Source: Caldifarciminota bacterium (GTDB taxonomy: Bacteria > Hydrothermota > UBA3072). From it: a stretch of DNA of 64,000 bases. The notes under the pieces are model-generated. The model did no database searches. It saw nothing but the letters and a program-made list of their open reading frames with translations, and had not been told where the DNA came from. The translations under genes were made by a program, and so were the position numbers. Within the stretch, counting starts at the first letter, position 1. The number at the start of each line of letters is the position of its first letter. Below, piece after piece: positions 24,794 to 34,533 of the stretch. The stretch spans positions 39,955 through 103,954 of the forward strand of contig JAFGHJ010000007.1 in NCBI GenBank assembly GCA_016930175.1, written 5' to 3'.

Positions 24794-26962
24794 CTATTCA
24801 ACGGGTCTAATCAATACCGCCATATCTTTTTCACTCTTCAGATGAATATCCTGCAAAATAAGCTGACCATTTAACAACTCTATCTCCTTAACAACAGAAA
24901 ACTCACCTGCCCAGGTATCATAGTATTTCATAAGATATGACAGGTAATCAGTTTCCTGAATATTCAGAACCAGATCGGTTTTTTCTTCCTCATTTGGATT
25001 CCTCAACCATAAAAAAATATCATCGCCCGATTTAAGACCCATGACTTCCATATCTCCATCTACACTTGCAACCGAAAACTCTTCAAGAATTTCTTCATTA
25101 TTTTTCAACATCATAGAGACAAAATCGGCGGCCGACTTAAGATGCGAGTAATGTCCTTTATAATAATGCCATTCCCACCACCACGAGAGTGGTAATACCG
25201 GTGTAGGAGAAAACATACCGCGCCATAACCCATTGTGCATCTCATTTTCATACTCAAGAGCCGTATAATCCTTTTCGGGCCCTTTCCATCCGGCAGCGAA
25301 TTCATTTATCACATCCGGTTTTTCAAATTCCTTAATATATTTTCGAACACTATTCCCAATATCTTGAAGATTCCTGTCAGGACCATATAAATGATGCTGA
25401 GAGAAATCAATATTTTCAATCTCCCACAAATCCGGCATTTCCCTGTGACTGATGCTCGTCGAGACGAGATGTTTGTAAGGATCAACCCTCTTTAAGTAAT
25501 TTGCCATTTCTTTATGCCAGCTTACAATTGCAGCCGGAGGAACCTTTTGCCATTCCATTACATTATCAATCTCGTTCCACAATTCCCAGCATGCAAGGTT
25601 GGTAGAATACCCCCACCGAGCAACCATATAGCGCAATTTGCTTTTGTATATTTTCTTTGCTTCGGCATTCGTAAAGAAATCCACCGGATCTTCACAGGGA
25701 CCACCGTTTTTTGCATTATAAGGGTTTGTTCTCCATTCGGCATTGGACGCCCAGACATCAACTTCGGATTTAAAAACGCCGTGATAATCAAGAGTCAGCA
25801 TAATATAAATGTCTCTTTCTTCGGCTAAAATAAAAACCTCGTCCAATCTCTCTGCGGTTTTCATATAATACCTGCCGAGACCGGGAGCATCCAGTACATC
25901 TTTCTCTTCTCCGCATTCAACTTGAATGCTTCCAAGCTCCGGGGAGCCTTCCAAATCCTCAAGGAATTCAATTCTCAGATAGTTTGTCCCCTCCGGAAGC
26001 TCATTTATATACACAACAAACATTCGATACCAGTCTTCTGCAGTATTCCAAACTTGGCTGAACTCAATATCAATTGGAGCATATGTAATATTGTCCGGAG
26101 AAGAATAACATTTTATCTTATCCGTAGAAAGATTTCTATGGTAGTATAGTTTTATCTTGAACCTTCTTATATCTTTAAGATTATATATTATAGTTTCTTT
26201 AGAGTTGGATTCTATGGCAACTCTGTTAGTATCGTCTTCGTTAACCTGAGATTTCCCCAAATTTATTTTTAGCCCCTGTGAGTGCAAAAATACCTTATCC
26301 CAGTTCTCGAATTCATCGACAATTGTCCCCTTATAACTCATAACCACTCTTGTCCATTCCAGAGGAAGATTCCATGTACACATCCATGTACGAAAGAAAT
26401 TTGCATTATTCTCTCTGAGAGCATCAAGATAATCCTCATATGTGTATTTCCAATCGGATTGAAGTTCCCATCCTATGTTCAACCCAACTCCCCGGAAACG
26501 CTTACCGGAATCAAATACAAAAGAATAGAAGGACTTACCATTTAACCGCAGGAACCCATCATTACCCGATTCTTTAACAGATACGTAAAATTCTTCGGAA
26601 TTAGACGTACTTTTTTTGTCGATTACCCTGATATGAAACGAGTGCGTTCCTGCCTGCATAGCAGTAAACCTTGCTTCCCAGTTTGATTTTCCGGATACAC
26701 CATTTTCATAAAAACAGGGAAGAATTATTGTATCACCATCCGGGGGTCTTATAACAGCATCTACTTTTATGTCTTCAGGATCATAAGGATTCTCGAATTT
26801 TGCTTTCAAATTGATGTATATAAAAAGAGTCTCAAATTTCTCCATACTTTCTAAGGTCGGTTTTACTAGAATACCGGCGGGACCTTCCCTCTTACATGAA
26901 ACAAGTGAAATCGCCAATATTGCCATCAAACCGCTTAAAACACAAAACTTTAATTTATCCAT
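24794..26962 (-). CDS. DUF5060/clan GH-A glycoside hydrolase, lipoprotein
   Basis: The 722-residue lipoprotein (SLVSC at about residues 18-22) begins with an immunoglobulin-like DUF5060-type domain (about residues 35-130) and then a TIM barrel starting at RFRGVGLNIGWELQSDW. A middle insert (about residues 230-350) looks like a discoidin-type carbohydrate-binding fold. WELWNEIDN supplies the acid/base glutamate and PDVINEFAAGW the nucleophile, as in GH5-like clan A enzymes. The substrate is unknown; beta-mannan or beta-glucan are possible. I start at ATG 26962 because GGAGGG is well spaced for it, while the TTG four codons upstream overlaps that site. Confidence 0.8.
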   Translation of the reverse strand: MDKLKFCVLSGLMAILAISLVSCKREGPAGILVKPTLESMEKFETLFIYINLKAKFENPYDPEDIKVDAVIRPPDGDTIILPCFYENGVSGKSNWEARFTAMQAGTHSFHIRVIDKKSTSNSEEFYVSVKESGNDGFLRLNGKSFYSFVFDSGKRFRGVGLNIGWELQSDWKYTYEDYLDALRENNANFFRTWMCTWNLPLEWTRVVMSYKGTIVDEFENWDKVFLHSQGLKINLGKSQVNEDDTNRVAIESNSKETIIYNLKDIRRFKIKLYYHRNLSTDKIKCYSSPDNITYAPIDIEFSQVWNTAEDWYRMFVVYINELPEGTNYLRIEFLEDLEGSPELGSIQVECGEEKDVLDAPGLGRYYMKTAERLDEVFILAEERDIYIMLTLDYHGVFKSEVDVWASNAEWRTNPYNAKNGGPCEDPVDFFTNAEAKKIYKSKLRYMVARWGYSTNLACWELWNEIDNVMEWQKVPPAAIVSWHKEMANYLKRVDPYKHLVSTSISHREMPDLWEIENIDFSQHHLYGPDRNLQDIGNSVRKYIKEFEKPDVINEFAAGWKGPEKDYTALEYENEMHNGLWRGMFSPTPVLPLSWWWEWHYYKGHYSHLKSAADFVSMMLKNNEEILEEFSVASVDGDMEVMGLKSGDDIFLWLRNPNEEEKTDLVLNIQETDYLSYLMKYYDTWAGEFSVVKEIELLNGQLILQDIHLKSEKDMAVLIRPVE

Positions 26963-27026
26963 GAATCCCTCCAATTTGGGGCATTTTGTTCTATTTGAAA
27001 ACTAATTTTTATTATATTTTTTGCCT

Positions 27027-27054
27027 AAGTTATTCATTTTGCATGTTATGTCAA
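27027..27054 (-). promoter_or_regulatory. Possible promoter of the GH-A glycosidase unit
   Basis: On the minus strand TTGACA is followed after 16 bp by TAACTT, about 65 bp before the start. Confidence 0.45.
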
Positions 27055-27212
27055 GCGAGCCTCCCCACCACATCAACAAAAACTTATTCTCACAGAGAAA
27101 ACACGGAAAAAACAACTAAATTCTTGTCTATATAAAACACACTCCATCCCTGGAGAAAAAAACAGAAATCACATAAATATAAAAAAAATCCCGCTTTTTT
27201 ACCCGTACCTTC

Positions 27213-28436
27213 TCACTTCTTTTTAGATACTGCTTCCCAATCCACTTTTCCGGTAAACTGCATAACAACAAATAAAGTTACAATGCATAAAATCGTTATA
27301 GCAAGCCCGGTAAAACCTTCAAAGAAAAACGTGTAAGAGAATAAAACCAGGTACACGAACTGAAAAATAGCAACCTCCACAAAGGCAAACCTATTGCTGA
27401 CAACCAACCTCATGTAGGTGACAACAAGGGCTATCGAAACAGCGGAACTGATTAGAAATGCAGCATGTATGGATATATGGTCAACCAGGTAGGCAAGGAG
27501 CAAGTGAAAGCTAAAAAAAGCAGCTCCTAAAAAGAAATAGTTCATTGGATGAACTTTTATACCACGCAGTGTTGTAAAAATAAAAAGTAAGAAGAAAAAG
27601 AGAAACAAAGAAATAGGGGCAGAAAAAGTGACCTGACTGACCCAGGGTCCGGGATTAAGCTTTTTGGGTAAATCCATGCCGATTTTTACACCCGTAAGCA
27701 GATTAGAATACTTCCATTCCAACTCCCATCCTTTTTCGTTTTTACTTTTTTCCGTCGGAGAAATACTATTCTGTGGAAAATCTATTTTGTCAAAATCGGT
27801 ATTCATCGTCAGAATAAAATCCTTGACCTGGGTCACATTCTGCCCGAAATCATACCACCACTGGTCCAACCCCTGAGAATTGTATGAAATCACTATAGTT
27901 TCTGTTTCTCTCGGGGAAAGTCTTACGGGATATGTGACTCTTCCCGATGATATGTCTATCCTTTCTATTTCTTTATCATTAACCAAAAATTTAAAATCAT
28001 CATAAACCGCACCCGCTGCAGGGAAATCAAAATTAAAATAGATATAACGGGACTCATAAGTATCGTTAATTATTTCGTACCAGCCAGAAAAATCCACTAC
28101 ATAGGTAGAATACCAGAGTAAACCCTTCTTGCGATGTTCTAACGACAAAGAAACATTAATTTCACTCGCCTTAAGTGGCAGAGAATGATTTACAACATAA
28201 GACTCATACTCTTTTACTTTTTTACCTTCCTCTATACGTTCCATTTCTTTCTTTTCTGTTGTTTGATAGTAAATAGAAGGCGCTTGCTGTACTTGCATTG
28301 TTCCCCATAACTGATTGACCATACCTCTAATTTTGTAATCCTGCGTGTGAGTTCTTTTTAAAATCGTAGCTCCGAGAATCAACCAGGCAGCCACTATAAA
28401 AACATAAATCAAAAAAATAAAAGGAAATTTTCTCAT
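27213..28436 (-). CDS. CreD-like inner-membrane protein
   Basis: The 407-residue protein has an N-terminal membrane anchor, a large periplasmic beta domain (about residues 30-260) and a C-terminal set of about six membrane helices, with YFFLGAAFFSFHLLLAYLVDH typical of CreD. In Proteobacteria CreD is an envelope-stress protein controlled by CreBC; no creBC genes are present here. The start is the ATG after GGAGGAT; an upstream in-frame TTG lies in that ribosome binding site. It is 73 bp after the small DUF6868-type gene on the same strand and probably shares its promoter. Confidence 0.78.
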   Translation of the reverse strand: MRKFPFIFLIYVFIVAAWLILGATILKRTHTQDYKIRGMVNQLWGTMQVQQAPSIYYQTTEKKEMERIEEGKKVKEYESYVVNHSLPLKASEINVSLSLEHRKKGLLWYSTYVVDFSGWYEIINDTYESRYIYFNFDFPAAGAVYDDFKFLVNDKEIERIDISSGRVTYPVRLSPRETETIVISYNSQGLDQWWYDFGQNVTQVKDFILTMNTDFDKIDFPQNSISPTEKSKNEKGWELEWKYSNLLTGVKIGMDLPKKLNPGPWVSQVTFSAPISLFLFFFLLFIFTTLRGIKVHPMNYFFLGAAFFSFHLLLAYLVDHISIHAAFLISSAVSIALVVTYMRLVVSNRFAFVEVAIFQFVYLVLFSYTFFFEGFTGLAITILCIVTLFVVMQFTGKVDWEAVSKKK

Positions 28437-28509
28437 AATTTTATCCTCCGACAAAACTTAGTTTTGTATTTCAAAAATTAACAAATAGATACTTTCATTT
28501 ATTAACATT

Positions 28510-28746
28510 TTACCAGAGAATACGCAGCACTATATAAGGTACGATATTGAAGAAAAGTATGCATATCTTATAAAACAACATGCCGGAATAAATAATTGCA
28601 TTAAATTCATCCTTTTTTATATCATACCATTTCCCGTGAAATTTATAAATAAAGTCACGACCCAATGTAAAAGCCAAAAAACTGATCAAAAGTAAACCTA
28701 AATTAATTACTGCGCTCCAGAACAAAAAATCTAATAAAGGATCCAT
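28510..28746 (-). CDS. DUF6868-like small membrane protein
   Basis: The 78-residue protein has two membrane segments and the pattern LFWSAVINLGLLLISFLAF, then FHGKWYDI, then YKICILFFNIVPYIVLRI. This matches my recollection of DUF6868. Function is unknown. It has an AGGAGG site and its own promoter and lies upstream of creD. Confidence 0.7.
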   Translation of the reverse strand: MDPLLDFLFWSAVINLGLLLISFLAFTLGRDFIYKFHGKWYDIKKDEFNAIIYSGMLFYKICILFFNIVPYIVLRILW

Positions 28747-28768
28747 TAAGTACCTCCTTTTAGTATAT

Positions 28769-28797
28769 ATGGTACACTGATTTAAGCACTATGTCAA
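28769..28797 (-). promoter_or_regulatory. Promoter of the DUF6868-creD unit
   Basis: On the minus strand TTGACA is followed after 17 bp by TACCAT. Confidence 0.6.
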
Positions 28798-28949
28798 GAA
28801 GTTTTTTTAGCTACAAAGGCACAAAAACGTTAGAGTGTTAGAACGTTAGAGAGTTAGAAAGTTAAAATATCAAATATTTGGATGGGAGGCGTGGCTAAAG
28901 CATCTACGCTTATACGCATTTACTAAAATAGACACAGATTTACACGGAT
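28790..28949 (+). repeat. About 160-bp long direct repeat, copy 1
   Basis: The sequence from the -35 box onward, including an 8-bp array, a GGATGGGAGGCGTGGCTAA block and a 10-bp array, is repeated in the same orientation and order at 33030-33211. Confidence 0.7.
28827..28866. repeat. 8-bp degenerate tandem array, core GTTAGA
   Basis: Five 8-mers match NNGTTAGA in exact register. Confidence 0.7.
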
Positions 28950-28961
28950 ATACACTGATTT
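28932..28961. repeat. 10-bp degenerate tandem array, ACACNGATNT
   Basis: Three 10-mers share ACACNGAT, as at 16438-16467. Confidence 0.55.
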
Positions 28962-28978
28962 TTCAACTCTACTAACAC

Positions 28979-29377
28979 CTAGACAGATTTTTTTCTTATC
29001 TCAAGTAAGCGTTTTTTACCTAAATAAGGTTCGATATATAATTTATAATCTTCTTCAGGGACTTTTTCGATATCTTTTACATAATTATCAATAAAATCCA
29101 TTCTGGTTCTTAGCTTATCACAGCCAAACTCATCGCAATATGCACAGTTTTGAACGCCTTTTTCGATAGCACAGGGCCTTACTGGGCATCCCTCGTCGGG
29201 ATGATAACCCTTATTTTTACATCCCACACAGCTAACCTTTTCCGGGGGAATTTCAAAACCAAAGTAAAAAAACCACTTATCACTAAGTTTTTTCTGATCA
29301 GCATCACTTTTTATGTTTTTCTCATAAGCAGGACAAATATCACATAAAAATCCGCAATAACCGAGCATTCCCGCCAT
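28979..29377 (-). CDS. DUF3795 cysteine-rich protein
   Basis: The 132-residue protein is rich in paired cysteines: YCGFLCDICPAY at the start, CVGCKNKG, CPVRPC and CAYCDEFGC. This is the DUF3795 pattern, a predicted metal-binding family common in anaerobes with no assigned function. It has an AGGAG site. A second, more diverged member lies at 35345-35755. Confidence 0.85.
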   Translation of the reverse strand: MAGMLGYCGFLCDICPAYEKNIKSDADQKKLSDKWFFYFGFEIPPEKVSCVGCKNKGYHPDEGCPVRPCAIEKGVQNCAYCDEFGCDKLRTRMDFIDNYVKDIEKVPEEDYKLYIEPYLGKKRLLEIRKKSV

Positions 29378-29440
29378 AATTATCTCCTTTATTATGGTCT
29401 ATCAAAAAGATATCTGAAGTTAAACCATTAGTATAATTTT

Positions 29441-31627
29441 CTATTTAATCCTGTATTCCGGATGACCTGTTTGCCAGAGCTCAAAACTTAACATGTCAGC
29501 TAAACTTTCAAACGCTTTGGACTTAGTATCTCCTATTCCATGCCCGGATTCATAATCTATCCAGTATAGAATGGGATTGTCAGACGCATTGCACGCCTGT
29601 AATTTAGCGGCAAATTTTGCCGGCTGCCATGCAATAACTCGCGGATCATTCATTCCGGCTGTTACTAAAGTTGCGGGATATTCCGTACCCTTTTCCAGAT
29701 GAAGATACGAATCCATTTCAATGAGTGCCATGCATTCAACAGAATCCTTGACGGTACCAAATTCAGGTACGTTAACAGGTCCGTTCGGTGATTCTTCTGC
29801 TCTTAAAGGATTCATACAGCCAACATCGGGAATAGCAGCCGCGAATAGATCGGGTCTCTCAGTCATTGCGCGGCCTATAAGTATTCCGCCGGCGCTCCCT
29901 CCGGTAATCACGATTCTCTCACTCGAGCTGTACTTTTCCTTAATCAAATACTCGGTACAAGCTATCAGGTCCTTCCAGGTATTAGGTTTAGTAGTCTTAA
30001 ATCCTCCCTTACGCCACTTGTCGCCAAGTTCTCCACCCCCTCGCACATGAGCAACCGCAAGAATACCCCCCTCATGCGTCCAGAGTAGGAAATTAGAACT
30101 AAAAAAAGGATTTATTGAATTACCGTACGCTCCATAACCATAAATTAAGACTCGATTCTTACCGTTCTTTTTCAGACCTCCCTTATATATCAACGACAAA
30201 GGTACTTTTACTCCATCATGAGAGGGGACCATAAGTTCTTCTACAATCAGATCGGAATATTCGGGATACTCAGGAATAACAGAAGCATTTTTCAATATAA
30301 ATTCTTTCGATTCCGGCATATACCTATAAAAATGATAATCTCTTGTCCAGCCATTAATTGTTACCCAGAGATCATCATATTTAAAGCCCTTCGAAAGTAA
30401 AGAAATTCTTCCTGCCGGAAAAGGCGGTCCGATTTCCTCCGGATTCTTTGAATCATAAGGAAAATGAAATAATCTTGCTTCGACCCCATTTTTCGTAGTT
30501 GTATAATAAATCCCATCTTTGGTCAGCAAGCAACTTCTCAGATTTTCCTGTACAGGCTCAGGAATTACTAGCTGAGCGTTTTCGAGATCAGGATTTTTAA
30601 GAGATGTCTTTAAAAGTTTAAAATTAGGGGCATTCTTTGGTGTAAAAATGTATAAATCCTCTTCTGTAGCGTCAAAACCATAAACCTCATCATCTGGCTC
30701 AAATAAACGTTTCCAGTTTATTTTTTCTTTATACAATTCATCAGAAGGAGCATATAGAACATTTAATCTATTATCAACGGATGCTATGAAACCGAAAATA
30801 TACTTAGAATCTTTATTATAATCCACAAAAGGAATCTCTTCCTCTTTGATACCCAATTCAGGATACTTTTCCCTGGAAAAGATTTCTTTATCCGTTGCAG
30901 GATCGGTACCTACAACATGTAAATATACCTTGCTGTCTTTTTCTCTATTCATATCGTGGACGTCAGTGGATTGCAAACGATTGTACAAATAAGCGCTGCC
31001 ATCAGGCAGCCAGGAAACAGATGCCCACCAGCACCTATCGATTTGCTCGGGATATAATTCTCTATTTTTAACATCCATAGTCAAAAGAACAGTATTTTCC
31101 GAACCATTAGGTGCAACTCCAATAACCACTTTACTACCATCATACGAAGGAGAAAAACCTGAGATAACATATGTTTGTGCGGTATCCGAACTGAAAAACT
31201 CAGGGTCATAAAGCAGGCATTCCGGTTCCTTCTCATCGTCATCTCCATAACGGTAATACAGCTTTCCGGTTTCTTCGTCGGGTTTTGTTTTTAGAAAGAA
31301 AAAAAGATCGTTTTCTGTAATACGTGGAGTACTGTATCTTGCTTTCCTCCTGCCGTCAAACTCATACATCTTATCTATGAGAAACTGGCGTTTAGAAATA
31401 CTGTTCAACTTAGCTCTTGTATAATCAGCCTGAGCTTTAAACCACTGTTTGACGTACTCATCTTCAAGATTTTCCATATATCTATAAGGATCGCTGACTT
31501 TTACACCAAAATAAACATCTTCTACGGGTTCCACTTTTGCTAAAGGCGGTTTTTGTAAAATATCTTTTGCCAACCCTCGTTCAACAAAAAAAACACTCAA
31601 ACAAAACAAAATTATCCCGAACTTCAT
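29441..31627 (-). CDS. Prolyl oligopeptidase (S9A), exported
   Basis: The 728-residue serine peptidase has a signal peptide (about residues 1-20), a seven-bladed propeller (about residues 80-440) and a C-terminal alpha/beta-hydrolase domain. The nucleophile serine is in GGSAGG, the acid in GMNDPRV and the histidine in SGHGIG. The family cleaves short peptides after proline. It is monocistronic with a GGGAGG site. Confidence 0.95.
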   Translation of the reverse strand: MKFGIILFCLSVFFVERGLAKDILQKPPLAKVEPVEDVYFGVKVSDPYRYMENLEDEYVKQWFKAQADYTRAKLNSISKRQFLIDKMYEFDGRRKARYSTPRITENDLFFFLKTKPDEETGKLYYRYGDDDEKEPECLLYDPEFFSSDTAQTYVISGFSPSYDGSKVVIGVAPNGSENTVLLTMDVKNRELYPEQIDRCWWASVSWLPDGSAYLYNRLQSTDVHDMNREKDSKVYLHVVGTDPATDKEIFSREKYPELGIKEEEIPFVDYNKDSKYIFGFIASVDNRLNVLYAPSDELYKEKINWKRLFEPDDEVYGFDATEEDLYIFTPKNAPNFKLLKTSLKNPDLENAQLVIPEPVQENLRSCLLTKDGIYYTTTKNGVEARLFHFPYDSKNPEEIGPPFPAGRISLLSKGFKYDDLWVTINGWTRDYHFYRYMPESKEFILKNASVIPEYPEYSDLIVEELMVPSHDGVKVPLSLIYKGGLKKNGKNRVLIYGYGAYGNSINPFFSSNFLLWTHEGGILAVAHVRGGGELGDKWRKGGFKTTKPNTWKDLIACTEYLIKEKYSSSERIVITGGSAGGILIGRAMTERPDLFAAAIPDVGCMNPLRAEESPNGPVNVPEFGTVKDSVECMALIEMDSYLHLEKGTEYPATLVTAGMNDPRVIAWQPAKFAAKLQACNASDNPILYWIDYESGHGIGDTKSKAFESLADMLSFELWQTGHPEYRIK

Positions 31628-31689
31628 TATGACCTCCCGAATTTATTTTTTTTAAATAGAAACACCCACAGAAACTTTAAAACATTCCT

Positions 31690-33000
31690 TTATCCGCCAA
31701 GTAAAATTGAACCCTTCGTAAAAAACGTTCCTGCTATACAGGCAGTTAAAAGACAGGCTAAAGTGGCGGCAAGAAGTGCTCTAAGCCCTATCTTTGAGAG
31801 AACTTCCCGTTTCTCCGGTACAAGCACGGAAATTCCTCCCACAAAAATCGCCATGGAAGCGAAATGAGCAAACCCGCAAAGCGCGTAGGTTGCTACCACA
31901 GCCGAACGCGGATGTTTCAATAATCCTGATTCCATGGCAACTGCCAGATGCTGATATGCGGGCACTTCTGTAAGAATAGCCCGCTCGCCAATAAGTCCTG
32001 CAATCACTCCCGCATCAGAAGGAGGAATACCGAGCATCACTGTAAAAGGATAAAATATATATCCGAGAAAACCTTTCAGGCTCCAGTCAATATTAACTCC
32101 AAGAAAAATATTTATCTTTGCCCCTACTCCCCCAAGAATTAAATCAATTAAGGCGACCAGCCCCAGAACAGCTATTAGCAAAGCTACGATACCTACAATA
32201 AGTTTAACACCGCTGTTTGCACCGTTTATTATGGCTTCAAAAACGTTGGTTTCTTTCTCGTAATGGACCTCGACGTGTTCCCCGAGTGTTTTCGGAACTT
32301 CTCCCTCCGGAATTATAATCTTAGACATAACAAGAGCCGCAGGAGCGGAAAGGATGGAAGCCGAAATCAGATGCGCGGCAATAGTAGGAAATTGTTCTTT
32401 CAGACTGAATATATAAATAGCAAGAACGTTGGAAGCTACGGTTGCCATTCCTGCCGTCAGAATTGTGCATAACTCTGATTTAGTCATTTCTTTCAGGTGA
32501 GGCTTTATTGTAAGAGCCGACTCGATACCCACAAAAATATTGCTCGAGGCGCACAGGGATTCCGCGCCCGATAACCTCATTAATTTCGTAAACACATAAG
32601 CGAATCCTTTTAAAATCCACTGCATGAAATTAAAGTAATAAAGTATAGCTATTAAAGCCGAGAAAAAGATTATCGTGGGAAAACTCTGAAAAGCAAGGAA
32701 AAAACCAAGTGATTTCTCTCCCGCATCATTCACCTCCCCAGGAGGAAGAGCTAATCTCCCGAAGATAAACTCGGCACCCGCGGTCGAGGAATTTAATATT
32801 TCTACAACTACGTTATTTAAGAACAGAAATATTTTACTGCCAATCGGGAAGACAAAGATAAAAAGGGCAAGAATAATCTGTATACCAATACCCCAGAATA
32901 TAAGCCTCCAGTTCATGTTGCGTCTGTCCTCCGAGAAAAGCCAGGCAAAGCCAAGCAAGAAAAAAATACCCGCAAAACTCACAAGATTATATTGATCCAT
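31690..33000 (-). CDS. nupC: NupC-type concentrative nucleoside transporter
   Basis: The 436-residue inner-membrane permease of the CNT family takes up nucleosides with sodium or protons. It has the N-terminal triple-helix region, the GAEFIFG motif, a IESALTIKPHL segment and a C-terminal ALCGFAHFASMAIFVGG block. The promoter places the transcript start 2-3 nt before the ATG. No nucleoside phosphorylase is nearby. Confidence 0.93.
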   Translation of the reverse strand: MDQYNLVSFAGIFFLLGFAWLFSEDRRNMNWRLIFWGIGIQIILALFIFVFPIGSKIFLFLNNVVVEILNSSTAGAEFIFGRLALPPGEVNDAGEKSLGFFLAFQSFPTIIFFSALIAILYYFNFMQWILKGFAYVFTKLMRLSGAESLCASSNIFVGIESALTIKPHLKEMTKSELCTILTAGMATVASNVLAIYIFSLKEQFPTIAAHLISASILSAPAALVMSKIIIPEGEVPKTLGEHVEVHYEKETNVFEAIINGANSGVKLIVGIVALLIAVLGLVALIDLILGGVGAKINIFLGVNIDWSLKGFLGYIFYPFTVMLGIPPSDAGVIAGLIGERAILTEVPAYQHLAVAMESGLLKHPRSAVVATYALCGFAHFASMAIFVGGISVLVPEKREVLSKIGLRALLAATLACLLTACIAGTFFTKGSILLGG

Positions 33001-33009
33001 AGCAATTAT

Positions 33010-33037
33010 ATTTTACTGAAAAATTTTCTTATGTCAA
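33010..33037 (-). promoter_or_regulatory. Promoter of nupC, predicted leaderless
   Basis: On the minus strand TTGACA is followed after 16 bp by TAAAAT, which ends 9 nt before the ATG. Confidence 0.6.
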
Positions 33038-33211
33038 GAATTTTTCTGCCACAAAGGCACAAAAACGTTAGAGGGTTAGAGTGTTAGAGAGTTAGAGTGT
33101 ACGTAGAAAAAACTTAATCTAATCAGATATTTGGATGAGAGGGGTGGCTAACGCATCTACACTTATACTCATAAACGCATCAACTAAAATAGCTACGGAT
33201 ACACACGGATT
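33030..33211 (+). repeat. About 180-bp long direct repeat, copy 2
   Basis: Same order of blocks as copy 1: promoter -35, CTACAAAGGCAC-like text, 8-bp GTTAGA array (33065-33096, four units), GGATGAGAGGGGTGGCTAA block and 10-bp ACACGGAT remnant. By eye identity is roughly 75-80%. Confidence 0.7.
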
Positions 33212-33230
33212 TGTTTGTTATTTTCTGTTG

Positions 33231-33293
33231 CCGTCAGCAGTGAGCTGTAAGCCGAAAGCGGTTTCCGACCCAAGAGCTAAGACCTGATATCTA
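33231..33293. repeat. 7-bp degenerate tandem array, core GCNGTNA
   Basis: Five clear 7-mers and about four decayed ones run up to the stop codon of the sorting-domain protein. Confidence 0.55.
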
Positions 33294-34334
33294 TTTGGCG
33301 AACAGCATTTTCCTGGGTTCGGAAAGAATCCCGCCCACATTTAATCTATAGAAATAAACACCCGCCGAAAGGTCCTTTGCGTCGAAGTCAACCTCATAAT
33401 CTCCGGCTGTCTGGAATTTGGAAACTAAAGTCCTAACCTCATTTCCCAGCGCATCGTATGTTTTCAATACCACGAAAGCAGACTTTTTAATGGAATAAGA
33501 GATAGCAGTTGAAGTATTAAAAGGATTGGGATAATTCTGTCCCAGAAAGAAAGAATAAGCAGGTGATAAACTGTCAGAATCATCCACCCCCTGAAGATCA
33601 GGCGTATAAACAACTTTGAATTTGTAACCTTCCATTTCTGCAAGAAGATTCTCCGCCGTTGTAATCGTCGAATCCGGCGCACTAATATCTCCATCAGAAC
33701 CATCCGGCGACCCATATCCAGTATAATCCAGAACCACACTGCTGTCAGGGTTATCTCCCACTTCGATTGTCGCGTTCCAGACAAGCGAAGGTTGTCCTCG
33801 ATAGTAGGAGTAGTCATGATAGGCATTCGTATCAAAAGAATGATTAACTTCTATCTGGCATCTGTATTCACCATATTCAAGATCGGAAAGTTCTAAAGTC
33901 TTTGTTTGAACATTTGTATTAGGAGTAGCTCCCGAAACGGCATCCATATCGGCAGGATAGGAAGGACGCGATTCGGAAGGGGGATATAAATTATCTATTC
34001 CATAAGTAGTATCTATTACATTTCTCTTATGTGCCCAGATGGGGAAAGCACTTAACCTGTTTCCGGCGCTATAATCGATATCCGGGTTATCAGTACGGTT
34101 ACCGCCACCATTACGTCCAATAAAATTAGTGATGAAGACAGTTTCAATATAATTACCGCTTTCGTCTTCTATCCAAATAACAGTCTGTACGCCGCCACTT
34201 CCTGGTTGGAAAACAAAATCTATTATTCCATTACTAAAATCCTGTGCATTGGAGCAATTATTATTTAAGAAAAAAAAGAACACCATAAAAACAGTTAAAT
34301 TAATCTTCTTTGATAAATTAGTTTTATTTCTCAT
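33291..34334 (-). CDS. Secreted protein with DUF2271-like domain and Por-type sorting tail
   Basis: The 347-residue protein has a signal peptide ending near residue 30. The body (about residues 35-200) resembles DUF2271, with GGVQTVIWIEDESGNYIETVF and PIWAHKRNVID. The C-terminal 85 residues form a Por secretion tail: LGQNYPNPFN, then YDALGNEVRTL and AGVYFYRLNVGG. Such tails direct proteins through the type IX system in Bacteroidetes and are also seen in other FCB phyla. No core type IX gene other than the PorV-like protein is in the window. DUF2271 proteins are often linked to flavoprotein partners; none is adjacent. Confidence 0.82.
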   Translation of the reverse strand: MRNKTNLSKKINLTVFMVFFFFLNNNCSNAQDFSNGIIDFVFQPGSGGVQTVIWIEDESGNYIETVFITNFIGRNGGGNRTDNPDIDYSAGNRLSAFPIWAHKRNVIDTTYGIDNLYPPSESRPSYPADMDAVSGATPNTNVQTKTLELSDLEYGEYRCQIEVNHSFDTNAYHDYSYYRGQPSLVWNATIEVGDNPDSSVVLDYTGYGSPDGSDGDISAPDSTITTAENLLAEMEGYKFKVVYTPDLQGVDDSDSLSPAYSFFLGQNYPNPFNTSTAISYSIKKSAFVVLKTYDALGNEVRTLVSKFQTAGDYEVDFDAKDLSAGVYFYRLNVGGILSEPRKMLFAK

Positions 34335-34379
34335 AATTAAACCTCCCGATTTATTAAAATTTCCGTTGACACAACTGCC

Positions 34380-34408
34380 ATTGTACGAAAAATTTACCCC
34401 TTTGTCAA
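34380..34408 (-). promoter_or_regulatory. Promoter of the sorting-domain protein
   Basis: On the minus strand TTGACA is followed after 17 bp by TACAAT. Confidence 0.65.
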
Positions 34409-34533
34409 GAAAAAATCTGGGCTAAAACCCGTTAAATTGCCAAATGGTTAGACTGATGTTACCTCTTTCCTTTTTTATTGTTTGAAAATTTTTTAAATTT
34501 ATTATTTAATTTAGATTCAAAAAATCCGAAATC

